This document shows, in pieces, positions 1 to 10,590 of a stretch of DNA of 64,000 nucleotides. The translations under genes were made by a program, and so were the position numbers. Positions within the stretch are counted from its first letter, which is position 1, and each line of letters starts with the position of its first letter. Source of the stretch: Sialis fuliginosa (Eukaryota; Arthropoda; Insecta; Megaloptera; Sialidae); contig OY540812.1 of the NCBI GenBank assembly GCA_961205875.1, forward strand, positions 3,348,001 to 3,412,000, in the 5' to 3' direction. The notes beneath the pieces are model-generated. The model was given only the letters and a program-made list of their open reading frames with translations. It was not told where the DNA came from and searched no databases.

Positions 1-2005
1 GTAGAGCTTTCTGGTTTCACTGAAAACCTTCTAGCATTCGGAGGTCTTCCAAAACAAACTAACACACTAACTGAACAAAACTTAGCTCCTGAAGTTCTAG
101 GAAACGGTATGTATGCGTCATGAAACGGATTACATAACGTAGGTGACTCCAAAAACGTCGGGTTTAAATTATAATAATCTTTTTTTGTTTCTACTTCTTT
201 ATTTACTGACAACTGTTCCATCATGGATACCAACTGTCGCAAACAAGGTTCTAAACATGATCTATTCTTCTTAACCCGTTGTTGTGCAGTTTGTTTTAAT
301 GATTTTGATAATTTTGTCATAACGGCATTGTCGATAGTTGTTCCTTGACAAAATTGAAATACAGGACATGTGTTGAATGGATAACTTGCGGGAAAATTTA
401 CCTTAAAAAAAAACTTTGTTAATAAATATATAATTCAACATTTTACAATTTTTTCTTACTTGTAGCATAATAAATTGACCGCTTGCAGATGCAGTCACTG
501 TACACGTTCTATTGTCTGCATCCAATTTAACGATTTCTACATTAGGAATATTTACGTTAATTAATGAAAATTCTTGTTGTAAAGTTTTTGGTTGAATTGG
601 TTCCCTGTTAAAATTCTTTTCTGTATCCGGTTCTGACAAAGTGTCATCTATTTTCTGTAACTAAAGGTGAATAGTGTTACAAATACTATAACAAACGTTT
701 AGTACATTTACATACTTGTTCGTCGACAATAATCACAGGATCTTCAAGATCCAGATCGATACATAAATCTTCATCTGGATCATGACCGCATAGTTTCTGC
801 AAGGCAGGATCGATACGCCAGACCCTGAGACTCTGATCTTTAGACCATGTGACTAGCTGTTGGTCAGCACAACCGTCCCGAAGTGGCCGCCATTCAAACT
901 CTAGAACCACATCTGTGTGTCCGACAAAAGTGTGTACTGGCGTTGAATGCGTGACGGTATTCCACAGAAGGAGACTGTTCAACCCTCTTCTTAATTGGGG
1001 CACAACAACAGTTACCAATCCTTCACCAAAAGGCTGAAATTTGAATTAATTAATTAAATTTAAATATTTTGATTAAAATTATTAAACATACGGTAAATCT
1101 TGCTCTCCAAACTGGTGCTCCAGTAGTCAAAATATATTCAGCTCTTCTAGGATTAGTTACATCGAAAAATTTCACAGTTCCGTCTTGACTAGATGAGGCT
1201 AATTGATTTTCATGTAAAGGACTCCAATCTAGTCCATGTATTTTAGATAAATGCGCTGCAATATACTGCACCGGTGTTGTACCTTTACGTTGATCCCATA
1301 ATTTTATATCACCATCGTGAGCTGTCGCTAGTAAGTATCCTGAGAGGCGGTTCCATCTTACCTGTGTTGCTCCAGCTAAAAAATATTAAATCAATTTTTC
1401 TGTTGTATAATTTACTTGAAGAATTAATTAATTTTACCTATAGCAGATAGAGATAAAGACGGTCTTCGCATGTCTCTTATATCCCAAAGATGTATAAACG
1501 TATCTATTGAACACGAAGCTAACAGATTTGGATCAAAATTATGCCAGTTTAAATCATTGACAACTCTTGTATGGGCTCTAACAGTATGTTTTTGCACTAA
1601 ATCACTTGAGTTCCATCCAAATATTTCGATTTTTTGATTCGTCTTAAATAAATAATATTCTTAATAACATTTTTTATTTTCCAATTATACTTAAACTATA
1701 CTTACTGAAACAGCACATAGATCTTTATTAATTATACTTGGATTCCATTCAGCTGCACTAACTTCATAGTTACTTTGTCTTGGAAATTTACGTAAAGATT
1801 CTGATTGATGATCATCTAAATGTTTTATTGCTAAATACCTTCGGCTGAAAAAGTAATTAAATATCATCTTAAATCTTCTTTAAAATCATTTTCTGTCTTA
1901 CCCTGCTAAAAGAACGAAAGAACCGGTGCTATCTACAGCCATAGCACTGGCTTGTAAATCTCTGTGTTCTGTTACAATTATTTCCGAACTCCATCGTGCA
2001 GCCAT
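1..2005 (-). CDS. WDR59: WDR59, GATOR2 complex WD40/RWD protein (3' part beyond the window)
   Basis: WDR59 is a subunit of GATOR2, which acts at the lysosome to relieve GATOR1 inhibition of TORC1 when amino acids are present. Exons on the minus strand, in order: 2005-1902, 1844-1706, 1642-1438, 1375-1092, 1033-716, 660-460 and 401-1 (open at the window edge). Every junction is GT-AG and the phases agree (732 nt in the first four exons, then 318 and 201 nt). The protein starts MAARWSSE, the family's usual N-terminus. WD40 repeats fill the first five exons, with family landmarks such as HLSKIHGLDWSP, VPVW-like APVWRARFT, VTVVVPQLRRG and HTFVGHTDVVLEFEWRP. Exons 6-7 begin the RWD domain (LQQEFSLINVNIPNVEIV, then NFPASYPFNTCPVFQF) and reach the YIPFPRTSGAKFC segment. 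About 550 residues are visible; the family is usually near 900-1000, so the C-terminal RING-like zinc region lies outside. Seen: sequence and splice sites. Known: family role. Confidence 0.95.
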
Positions 2006-2144
2006 TATGGTTCCTTTTCTTAAATATTACTGATCACAAATTCACTGGTTTCTAATAAAATCTATTTACTTAAACATTACAAAAGTCGTCCTGGTACAAC
2101 TGTCAACATTGTCATCCAAGTGTCATTTCTTTATTTTCATTCAA

Positions 2145-2154
2145 TGCGCATGCG
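2145..2154. promoter_or_regulatory. NRF-1/Ewg-type motif in the WDR59 promoter region
   Basis: TGCGCATGCG lies 140 bp upstream of the WDR59 start codon, in the short gap between WDR59 and the end of the upstream cyclophilin gene. It matches the palindromic core bound by NRF-1 (Ewg in insects), common in promoters of housekeeping genes. CpG-containing motifs are rare in this AT-rich sequence. Binding is inferred, not shown. Confidence 0.45.
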
Positions 2155-2234
2155 TCATTTTTTTTAAACATGCACAGGTTCGTAATAAGCAGAATTTCTA
2201 GATTTAAAAAAAATTTATATTGAAATTGAATTGC

Positions 2235-2240
2235 TTTATT
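2235..2240 (-). other. Candidate poly(A) signal of the ninaA-like cyclophilin
   Basis: AATAAA on the minus strand (TTTATT on plus), about 150 bp past the stop codon of the cyclophilin gene and before the WDR59 promoter. A second AATAAA sits near 2294-2299. Either would give a short 3' UTR ending before WDR59. Confidence 0.4.
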
Positions 2241-2387
2241 TATAATAATGGTTTTAAAATTTATAATAAAAGATACATGTTAGTAAAATATATTTTTATT
2301 TATGAACTATAATGTACAACATGTAACACAGTCAAAAATACAACAAAATTAAATATGACAAAAATATGACTTCAGAAACATCACAAT

Positions 2388-5300
2388 TTATTCAGTTTTA
2401 GATTTATTAGCTATACATTCATTTATTTCTTTTTCAATACTAGCTTCGCTTGCATTTATTTTTCGTATCATCCAATGAAGTACAAAAAGAATAGAGAAAG
2501 ACATGCCGAGTGGAACAGCCGAGGCGTAAAGAAAAGCCCAATAGCTGCATGTAAATATAATTATCACAAATTATAAAAATGTTGTGTCAGTTTGTGCGTT
2601 GTCATCAATTTGTTTTTTAATAGAAAAAATAGAAATGCGAGTACTAAAATATTTTATTATATTTTGAACGAAAAAAATGTAAGATTACTCGTAGATATCG
2701 TCGGATACTTGGAACGGCTTTGTCGTCTCTAAAAGTCCACATTCCTTGATAACGATTGGCTGGAGGGGATGGTCATCAGCATCTGTCTTTGTTAATTCTA
2801 TTTTGTGTACAATCGCTTGACCTTTGATAACCTATAACCAAATATGTTTCCATAAATGCCAAATATGTATGGTGCATATACATATATTATATATAATGTA
2901 TAACCAGTATAAAAATGTATACGTCTATCTGGGTTTAAGGATATTGGTCACATCTTCACGTTTAACGTGAATGTATAAACTATATATTTACCTTTCCAAA
3001 AGCAGTGTGCTTTCCGTCCAACCATGGAGTTGCAATTGTTGTAATGAAGAATTGGCAACCATTTGTATTTTTACCTAAAATATTTTATATGTTGAAATAA
3101 CTAGTGCTATAAAAATATTTGAGTTCACATTATTATTTAAGAATTAAAGCAATCATTGTATTTATTGCACAATATAGTATCCATTAGAACTGATTCAAGG
3201 GTCAATTTAATAATTTATTGTCATATTGTATATGTGAATTTATTTTTATTATCTTCTAATGTCGCAATATATTTAGATTGCTTGAATAAATAAATGGTTG
3301 ACAAAATTTTACTATGAGTTTTTTTTAAATCATCAACATTTTCAGGCATTCTGTACATTTATGTTAACGCAGGGCCGTAACTAGAGTCTCGGGCGCTCCG
3401 GGGCAAGAAGTGACCTTTTTTATCCTTACTTGTAAAAACACAATATACTAATTTTGATTTTAATGATCTTTGTAATAAATGTAACATTTTTAAGTTAGAA
3501 CCAATTAAAAAAAAGTTTTACGCTACCCCTAACCTCGGGGGCTCCGGGGCATTGCCCCGGTGGTAGTTACGGCCCTATATTATTCGAATATATATTTCTT
3601 CAATTAAAATAATTACCAGCATTTGCCATACTAATAAATCCAGGGCCGGTATGTTTAACTTTAAAAGTTTCGTCATCAAAATATTTGCCATAGATACTGA
3701 TCGATCCACTTCCATCTCCCTTGTCTACGTCACCTCCTAAATAAATCCAAACGGTTTATTTACATACATTCAGAACAAATAGATCGTTCCAATATTTACC
3801 CTGAATCATGAATTTGCTAATAACCCTATGGAATTTAGTTCCTGCAAAAGTTTTACCATCGATGCCATCTGTAGCTATCGCTATGAAGTTAGCTACTGTT
3901 TTTGGTGCGATATCTCCAAACAAACCAATGACGATTCTTCCTGCATCTTCGTCTCCGATAGTTACATCAAAGTATACTTGTTTTGTTACTGTATATTCGG
4001 TGGCCTTAAAATATCAAATCATTTATTGCTTATCTTTTTTTTTAATGACGAATTTCCGCGCTTGATTTTATAAATTTCATCATATTTAACACGTGTTTCA
4101 TCGTTCATATAATTAGATCATTGTATTATTATAAGAAAACTCTTATGGATTAGCTAAAAATTGCAACATATCTCTAGAGGCGAGAAGGGGACGGGTTATT
4201 GTAGATTAAAAACAATATTAAAGCCTTGGCAAATAAGGTAACGTCGCACGCGTTAACCTTGAGAATTCAAACCGTGTAAAATGAATGAGCCTGGCACTTT
4301 AGCCAGTGTCAAAATGCTAGCTAAAGTGCCAGGTTCATTCATTTTACACGGTTTGAAATCTCCTGTTGACTGCATATTAATATGATTACAAAACTGACTA
4401 AAACCTTTATTAGGTGACATGTGTTAAATTAGTGAGTAATATTACATAATGTTATTTTTAATTTTTGTTTATTTTATACTTCGTTAACCTTGTATAAAGT
4501 CGTTAACAATGAATTCAATGCAAATATTTGATATGCATATTTGTTCAATTTGATTTTTTTAAATATTATTTAACATTTTTTATTCAAAATATATATACAT
4601 ATTTTTTTGTAAAATCTTAAATGTTTGGGTCAGTGGCGTACCGTAGATTTCTGTCCCCGGGGCAGATGGTAAATTTATCGTCCCGCGCCCCCCTTACACT
4701 ATATGTTAAATTTGAAAAAAATTGAAAACTTTTTTTTTCGAATTTTTCCGTTGGCCAATTTTGCGTTTTCTAGTAATTTTGATGACCTTTTTTTGGGTTA
4801 GTACCTCAAATTTGTCTCCCCACCCCTCGGTACGCTACTGGGCAGAACGGTGGGGAAAAAAGAACAACGCTTCCCTCTCAAGGGCGTAACCAGATTTTTT
4901 TTGAGGGGAAACATTTACTAGTAGCTACTAGGCACCCCAATGTTTACTCCACTGCTCCCCCTCCTCATAAATTAGGAAATTACAAATTTTACATTGAAAA
5001 AATGAAAATTACGAAAAAATGATTTAATAGTTTATGCGAAATTTTTTGATTTTACCCCCCCCCCCCAACGATTAAAAAAAAATTCGCCGTCACTGTGGGC
5101 TGTTGAGTGGGCCCTAGATGGCATAACATGACAATACATCAAGGTCCTTTTGTTCCACGCACGTTTCCAAATTCTAAGAACCTGTTTCTTTACATGCAGT
5201 TTGAAAAAACGGGTAAACTGCAATATTTTTTTTTTCTTATGCAATAATCGCATATTTTTGTACTCTACTGGTAATTACTATAATATTACGTGCAACTATA

Positions 5301-5479
5301 TAGAAAAGGCATATAAGGTTCTACCAAAAAACAACGAATTTTTAAATTTCGATGTCCTTTGTTATATTTTTTATTTATTTCTTTAGAAAGCATTCAGATT
5401 AATTAAAATATATTCTTACATGACTAGCTGTAACGGCCACCAATAAAACTAATAAACACATTGATTTAAATTGGTTCAT
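2388..5479 (-). CDS. ninaA: ninaA-like membrane-anchored cyclophilin (peptidyl-prolyl isomerase), secretory pathway
   Basis: Six exons on the minus strand: 5479-5420, 4004-3800, 3736-3617, 3074-2992, 2831-2689 and 2544-2388. They sum to 768 nt (255 residues plus stop), all GT-AG with consistent phase. Residues 1-20 form a signal peptide ([20 protein letters not shown]). The cyclophilin fold covers about 28-190, with FHRVI at 78-82 (catalytic Arg80), [22 protein letters not shown] and [11 protein letters not shown], so the active-site residues appear intact. Residues about 205-230 ([16 protein letters not shown] onward) are a hydrophobic C-terminal anchor followed by a short charged tail. Signal peptide plus cyclophilin domain plus C-terminal membrane anchor is the architecture of Drosophila NinaA, the ER chaperone for rhodopsin; soluble cyclophilin B lacks the anchor. 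Assignment to ninaA rather than another ER cyclophilin rests on this layout and on residues such as GSISIYG and NTNGCQF. WDR59 follows on the same strand. Introns 1 and 3 contain repeats. Confidence 0.82.
3370..3576. mobile_element. hAT-type MITE (CAGGGCCGTAACTA termini) in a ninaA intron
   Basis: Inverted termini CAGGGCCGTAACTAG at the left and TAGTTACGGCCCT at the right enclose about 180 bp with short matches CTCCGGGGC and GCCCCGG. It lies in the intron between 3075 and 3616. No clean target duplication remains. A related copy at 59045-59452 has a perfect 8-bp duplication, which supports the hAT assignment. Confidence 0.75.
4266..4357. repeat. Near-perfect 38-bp hairpin in ninaA intron 1
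   Basis: The left arm 4266-4303 (from TTCAAACCGTGTAAAATGA to GGCACTTTAGC) is the reverse complement of 4320-4357 with one mismatch; the loop is 16 nt. The size and pairing resemble a long pre-miRNA or siRNA-type hairpin, or a minimal foldback MITE. Nothing in the sequence distinguishes these. It lies in the first intron of the cyclophilin gene. Confidence 0.8.
4631..4840. mobile_element. hAT-type MITE (CAGTGGCGTACCG termini)
   Basis: Inverted termini CAGTGGCGTACCG and CGGTACGCTACTG enclose about 180 bp rich in G/C runs. It is in ninaA intron 1. No 8-bp duplication is recognisable. Internal sequence resembles 30181-30411 and the fragment near 46450-46640. A second end, AGGGCGTAACCAG, at about 4880 suggests another degraded element directly downstream. 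Confidence 0.7.
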
Positions 5480-5707
5480 TTTTATAATAGATGGTAATAA
5501 CACATGAGACGTAATATGAGAATGCGTCAATGTTGTCTGGAGCAGTTCGGTGTTCTACATGAAGCCTTTTCAAGCTAATCTTATAAACTGTATGCGTGGT
5601 CAAATAGCCCCACTGCTACCAGTGGAGGGAACATTAAGGATTACACATTCCAACTAATTTCTCAATATATGTATTAATAGTAGAGAGGGAGTGGGGTGTA
5701 GGGGTTG

Positions 5708-6290
5708 TTAACTCCCCAACAGAAAGTTATTATAATCGTTCCGAAAATCAAAATCATATTTTTATATTTCAAGGTCACTTTATTATATTTACACTATTTT
5801 CAGAAAGATGTATGTACGTACATTTTTTACGTACACGAAATCTTGCAAATAAAAATTGTTATTGATTTCGTTGGGGTGCCAATCGAAGCATCTTGACGTA
5901 GATATGATTTGAAAGAAAGGATTTAAAAGTTTGTGTGGGTAAAAATATTTTTTGGTCAGATTTTACTAGAAACTTACATGTATTTCAGTATTTTTTTATA
6001 CGTGCCTAAACAGCCATTGAAGGGGTGAAAACCACCCTCAAAATTTGAATTTTAAATACTAATAAATACGTTTAATAATAGAAAACTAATATTCATAATG
6101 CAAAGGTGAGTTTTATTTCTGACAAATTCCATTAAATTTTTTATATATGTACATATAAAAAAATATATTCACATAAACTATATGGAACAATAAATAATCA
6201 ATATTCAAGTATTTATAGTCATACCATGTTGGGAAGTTAGTTGTGTGGACCTCAAGGGTCGAATCCACGGCATGTTTATTTTTATTGTTA
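5708..6290. repeat. Dispersed repeat, inverted copy of 44395-45133 (retrotransposon 3' region?)
   Basis: From GTTAACTCCCCAAC to the segment CCATGTTGGGAAGTTAG and GTGTGGACCTCAAGGG, this interval matches 44395-45133 in reverse orientation. Shared blocks include TTGGGGTGCCAATCGAAGC and ACCCTTTCAATGGCTGTTTA-type text. Fragments of the same family occur near 27180-27420, 34350-34530 and 44500-44800. It is probably part of a non-LTR element, but I see no reverse transcriptase coding sequence. Confidence 0.55.
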
Positions 6291-6649
6291 AATACTCACC
6301 GAAGTTGGTTAAAGAGCAAAAAAGGTCTTTAGGTATTGTAATAGAATTTTTTTTAATGTGGGCCCTAAAATTTTACCCAGAGCCCCCAACAAAGTAACAC
6401 GCCACTGCTTGTGGGCAACATATAACGTTCATACCGAAATTTTTGTTGGTTTTAAATATCATTATTAGCATGAACAATGAGAGGTGGTGTTTTTTTAAAT
6501 ACTGAATGCCACCCTTTCCCCTAAATCATTTATTTGAACCTGCATATGGAATAACTTACCCCGACACACCCCTGGTCTTCTTCGACGAATCATTTCAACT
6601 AACACATGTAAATTTAATATATATACCATCTGTAGAGTTTACAAATTAT

Positions 6650-6686
6650 GTGGGTGTGTGAGTGTATGTGTGTGTGTGTGTGTGTA
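6650..6686. repeat. (GT)n microsatellite
   Basis: Imperfect GT tract, longest pure run about 9 units, inside the spacer upstream of the Rpn7-like gene. Confidence 0.85.
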
Positions 6687-7360
6687 ACTGCGTATTTGTG
6701 CATGTGTGTTATGATATTTGTCTCACTTACATCCTATAAAGTCCAATAACAATCTTCACGGAAATTGGTTCAGATATTTATATAGGATAACACCGTGTTT
6801 ACTGATATTATACAGTGAAATTTCTGAAAATCGACCCTCAAAAGAAAACAATAGTATGAGTTATGGAATTATATTTAAGTGAATATAAAAAAAATAATTT
6901 ATGGTACATATTTTTCGATAATTTTTTTGTTCGACTGTATACTGCATATTTTTTTAGTATAATAGATAAAATTATAAAAAAATATTTTTGTGAAGCCATA
7001 TACATTTTTTGATAAAATATTATCTAATCTAGGTTCATATAAGTTCAAATGAATGTTTTAAATTATTAAGAATATGAAGGATGTTATAAAAATTATGTAA
7101 TAGATTGTGAAAATATTCTTTAATCCAACCCTGTTGCAATATGAACATAGGAACAAAACAACAATGGGGTGGTTTTTAGTTTTTAATGGATTATCTAACC
7201 TGTTTTGTTATTTTACTTTGGCATTACTGGATTCAATTTCACAAAATTACAAGCGTTTTTTAAACAATCGGTAGTTGAAATTTCATGTTATGTTCGTATT
7301 GTCAATGTACAGTTGTAAGTAAATAATAATTATTTATTAAAAAGTATAAATTGGAGCAAA

Positions 7361-8542
7361 ATGTTAACAAACGAACCAATTACGATGGCGAAAACACCAG
7401 ATTTTATGAAAATACCACGTTTAAAATTTATAATTAAATTACAAAAAGCAAATGTTAATAAACATGAAGTGGCAAAGGAACTTATGAAAATAATGGAGAA
7501 TAATAAAATGGCTCGTACTATTAAAGAAATTTGTACGGAATTTAAATGGAAATTGAACACGAAATTAATTAAGAAATTTGAAAAAGAAAATAAAGAAGAA
7601 ATCCACGAAATCGAAAACAAAAAAATTGATGAAGATAGTTATGAAACGAACTGGAAATTGAAGCTTGACTTTTTGATGAAAATTGGTGAAAGAGAAGAAG
7701 CAAGAAATTTAGCATTGAAAACATTAGATGAAGAAAATTTAAGCAACAACAATCGATTTGATGCAATGTTTTCATTGTTTAGAATTGCGTATTTCGACGA
7801 TTGTAACGTAAAATTGATGGTTGAAGCAATTAAAAAAATCAAAAGTTTCATCGATAAAAATGAAAGCAGGGCGGATTGGAGCAGCAGAAATAAATTAAAA
7901 GCTTATGAGGGTTTGTGTGCCTTAGCATGTCGCGATTACAAAACGGCAGCTATACAATTAAGTGATTGTATTTCTACATTTGAATCATACGAATTGGCTG
8001 ATTTTACAACAATCATAAAATATACAGTAATAGCCTGTATGATTGTTTTACCACGTTCCGAAATTAAAAAAAAAATTGTCAACAATGGTGTAGTGATGCA
8101 AGAATTAATTTCACAATGTGAAAACGGTTACAAAGAATACGTTACGTCTTTAGACGAGTGTCGGTATAGTGATTTCTTTAAAGTGTTACCAATTATCGAG
8201 ATTGATTTACGTTTGAACCCTTTAATAAGTTTGCATCACCAGCAGTACATAAAGAATATGAGATTGAAAGCGTTTGCACAAATGTTACAATCGTATTCTA
8301 CAGTGAGTTTGAAATGTGTGGCAAATACATTTGGTACGTCAGAGGAATTTATTGAGAACGAGTTGAGCCGTTTTGCTGCGTCTGGGGAACTCATGTGTCG
8401 TATAGATAAAGTAGCCGGCCAGATTTTGACGGAACATGGAGGTGCTGTAGTTGAAAGGGCTGTGCTCTACCAGGATTCTATTAAAAAGGGTGATATGCTC
8501 TTGAATAGAATAAAACGTTTGGCTAGAATTATTGAAACTTAA
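7361..8542 (+). CDS. Rpn7/PSMD6-like 26S proteasome lid subunit, intronless divergent paralogue
   Basis: Single-exon ORF of 393 codons plus stop, close to the usual 389 residues of PSMD6/Rpn7, a lid subunit of the 19S regulatory particle. The N-terminal helical-repeat half aligns with the family through KTPDFMKIPRLKF, ELMKIMENNKMA and a lysine/glutamate coiled stretch at about 65-95. The middle has NKLKAYEGLCALACRDYK and FESYELADFTT. The PCI domain occupies about 190-365, with LDECRYSDFFKVL, MRLKAFAQMLQSY, FIENELSRFAASGEL and CRIDKVAG; the C-terminus is IKKGDMLLNRIKRLARII. These are family landmarks at the right spacing, but the sequence is much less conserved than typical Rpn7, which is strongly conserved in animals. 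No intron, frameshift or stop is present. I infer an old retrocopy under selection, perhaps tissue-specific; it could also be the main gene in a fast-evolving lineage. The start could be M1 (7361) or the in-frame M9 (7385). Confidence 0.85.
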   Translation: MLTNEPITMAKTPDFMKIPRLKFIIKLQKANVNKHEVAKELMKIMENNKMARTIKEICTEFKWKLNTKLIKKFEKENKEEIHEIENKKIDEDSYETNWKLKLDFLMKIGEREEARNLALKTLDEENLSNNNRFDAMFSLFRIAYFDDCNVKLMVEAIKKIKSFIDKNESRADWSSRNKLKAYEGLCALACRDYKTAAIQLSDCISTFESYELADFTTIIKYTVIACMIVLPRSEIKKKIVNNGVVMQELISQCENGYKEYVTSLDECRYSDFFKVLPIIEIDLRLNPLISLHHQQYIKNMRLKAFAQMLQSYSTVSLKCVANTFGTSEEFIENELSRFAASGELMCRIDKVAGQILTEHGGAVVERAVLYQDSIKKGDMLLNRIKRLARIIET

Positions 8543-8587
8543 TGTACTTATGTAAATCTTGTTTTTTTTATGTAACATACTTTTGTC

Positions 8588-8593
8588 AATAAA
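8588..8593 (+). other. Poly(A) signal of the Rpn7-like gene
   Basis: AATAAA 46 bp after the stop codon. No genomic poly(A) tract follows, so if the gene arose by retroposition its tail has decayed. Confidence 0.6.
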
Positions 8594-10278
8594 TGCAATT
8601 TGAATATAATTATTTTATTGATTTTCCAAGTAAATTTACTAACATTTAGGTAAGTCCAAAGACAAGTTGGTACTTTTTATTATTGACGTATTTTTGTTCA
8701 TTAAAATATATGTAGATTAATTAATGTAACAGATAAAAAAGTGTAGACTGAAAATTTTACAAAATAATTTGTTTTACTGCTGGTTTCTTCAACTCAAATG
8801 TTATGTTCAGTGGCGCGCTATGACCGTTAGAAAAAAAGTGTGTAGGGATTTTGTTATCTATAACGTGCCACTGGTTATGTAGGTATTTGAAATGGAATAA
8901 AATAAATAAATATATAGGTATATTGGAGCACACATTTATTTTTAATGTGATTATTAATATAATAATATATACGGCAGTCAATATATAATTATAATATATT
9001 TATATATACAAGTAATGCCACAGTTCTAAATTTCTGGATAATAATTACAATACAAGAAGGGTAACAAATAACACTAAAATAATTGATATTTTTTATATGG
9101 GTTGTCGAGATTGTTACAATTTAAATTTTTTTACATTATTGTATTTTATAAACCATAATTATAATACATCAATTGTTATGCAGTTTTGACAAATTGGTAT
9201 CACAAACACAATATTATAATATATTTTACATTATTTTCTATTAATTTAACAAAAAATACGTACAAAGTATATATACTAACGTTATACATTATTTAAATAT
9301 CTAAATTTAAATTTGTTTTAAATTAATTTTATTGAAATAAGTACATGTATTTTTCTTCTTTAAATATATGAGATCTTTTTCTCAGTTTAAATTTTTTTGT
9401 CAATTATTTACGAGAATTTTTTAAACACTATTGACATAATTATTATGCGAAATTATACAATGGAAATAATTTACAATTAAATTTATATATATATCATATT
9501 CACATTCATAAATACAAATCACACTATACTTGACAGATGAGCCTAATAAATATTTATGTTGCCAGATAGTCTTTAAATACTAATTGTTTAAATAATTTAA
9601 GATATTAAACTAATAAGTCAAATCGGCAATCTTTTCTATTACAATATTTTATTAAACGGCAACCAAACTGGCTCGTATGTCGCGCTTATACTGGTGTATT
9701 TATCACAGAAAATGAATTGCCTCAGCCCGACATCTCTCGTACGAGTCTATAAGTTCTATACGGTACACTTAAAAATAATACAGAGAGCGCTTTTGTCACG
9801 GTTTGAATCTGTGCTGATTAGTGTTCTCTAAACTCACTAGAGTGTACTGGTTTTTATTATGTAAATTATGTAATGCAAATCACGTCAAATGTTCAATAAT
9901 ACAATACACTTGTTCGATTTTTATTTTTGGACACGTCTTTGTTCTTTATCAGACTAGTTTGAATATAGGAACGATTCAGCATATTAACAGTTTTTTTCTG
10001 CTGATTTACTATTTATAATTGTTCGCTTAATTACCACAGTTACACTATAACACATTAGATAAAGATATTTTTTTGGTCTAGTTCACACCAAAATTAAGTA
10101 CATCTTCAGTCAAAAAACTGTAATGATAAATGATTTCAATAATATATAATATGACTAATTATTAGAAACATTTGAATTGTCGCATTGTTGGTTCGAACTA
10201 GGCCACGGTGCTGTTTGTCAACAATCAAAGTTGAGGATATGTATAGAAAGGTGGGCGAACCAGCACAGAGAATCTATC
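8594..10278. other. Convergent spacer; probable 3' UTR of spalt
   Basis: The Rpn7-like gene ends from the left and spalt from the right. Several AATAAA motifs on the minus strand (for example 8614-8619, 8935-8940 and 9853-9858) could end the spalt transcript, giving a 3' UTR of 0.4 to 1.7 kb. Apart from a 66-bp hAT remnant at 8808 I see only AT-rich sequence. Confidence 0.4.
8808..8873. mobile_element. 66-bp hAT remnant with target duplication
   Basis: CAGTGGCGCGCTATGACCGT at the left and ATAACGTGCCACTG at the right, flanked by GTTATGTT (8800-8807) and GTTATGTA (8874-8881), a 7/8 target duplication. Almost nothing but the termini remains. Confidence 0.7.
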
Positions 10279-10590
10279 TCATGCAGCGAGACCTTCTCCA
10301 CGTGGAGCGGGAGGTACAGACAGTTGTGCTGGCGGTGGCACTCCCGATGGAGAGACTTCGTCTTCGGGAGCACTCTGTCTCTCGAAATGCAAGTCCCAGA
10401 CCCGTGGTGGTGGATCGCGCGGTGGAGGTGAGCCCGGGACACTGGAACCCGGTTTGTCAGACAGGGGAGAGCCGGGCTGTGAGCGTAGCGGCTCCGAGAC
10501 TGGAGGGTAACCGAATCCAAGTAGACTTGCGTATTTGCCTGGCGAAGGCAGACCGTTTCCTGGGTTCTGGATTACTGATATTTCATTCAG
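10279..10590 (-). CDS. sal: spalt exon 7 (terminal coding exon)
   Basis: Begins [13 protein letters not shown] after acceptor TTCTTCCAG and runs 103 codons of Pro/Ser-rich sequence to a TGA at 10279-10281. The NEISVIQ motif fixes the frame. GC-rich relative to flanks. Confidence 0.92.
   Translation of the reverse strand: MNEISVIQNPGNGLPSPGKYASLLGFGYPPVSEPLRSQPGSPLSDKPGSSVPGSPPPRDPPPRVWDLHFERQSAPEDEVSPSGVPPPAQLSVPPAPRGEGLAA

Larger units (their letters stand above)
5480..7360. other. Intergenic spacer between ninaA-like gene and Rpn7-like gene
   Basis: The divergent promoters of the two genes should lie here. Most of the interval is retrotransposon-derived (see 5708-6290) or AT-rich. A GT-rich microsatellite lies at 6650-6686. 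No coding region was seen. Confidence 0.6.

Noticed and set aside
403-639. Separate 78-residue ORF near the left edge
   Set aside because: Its body is WDR59 exon 6; the last residues read into the intron.
7330-7851. Minus-strand ORFs over the Rpn7-like gene
   Set aside because: Shadows of the plus-strand gene, which matches a known family end to end.
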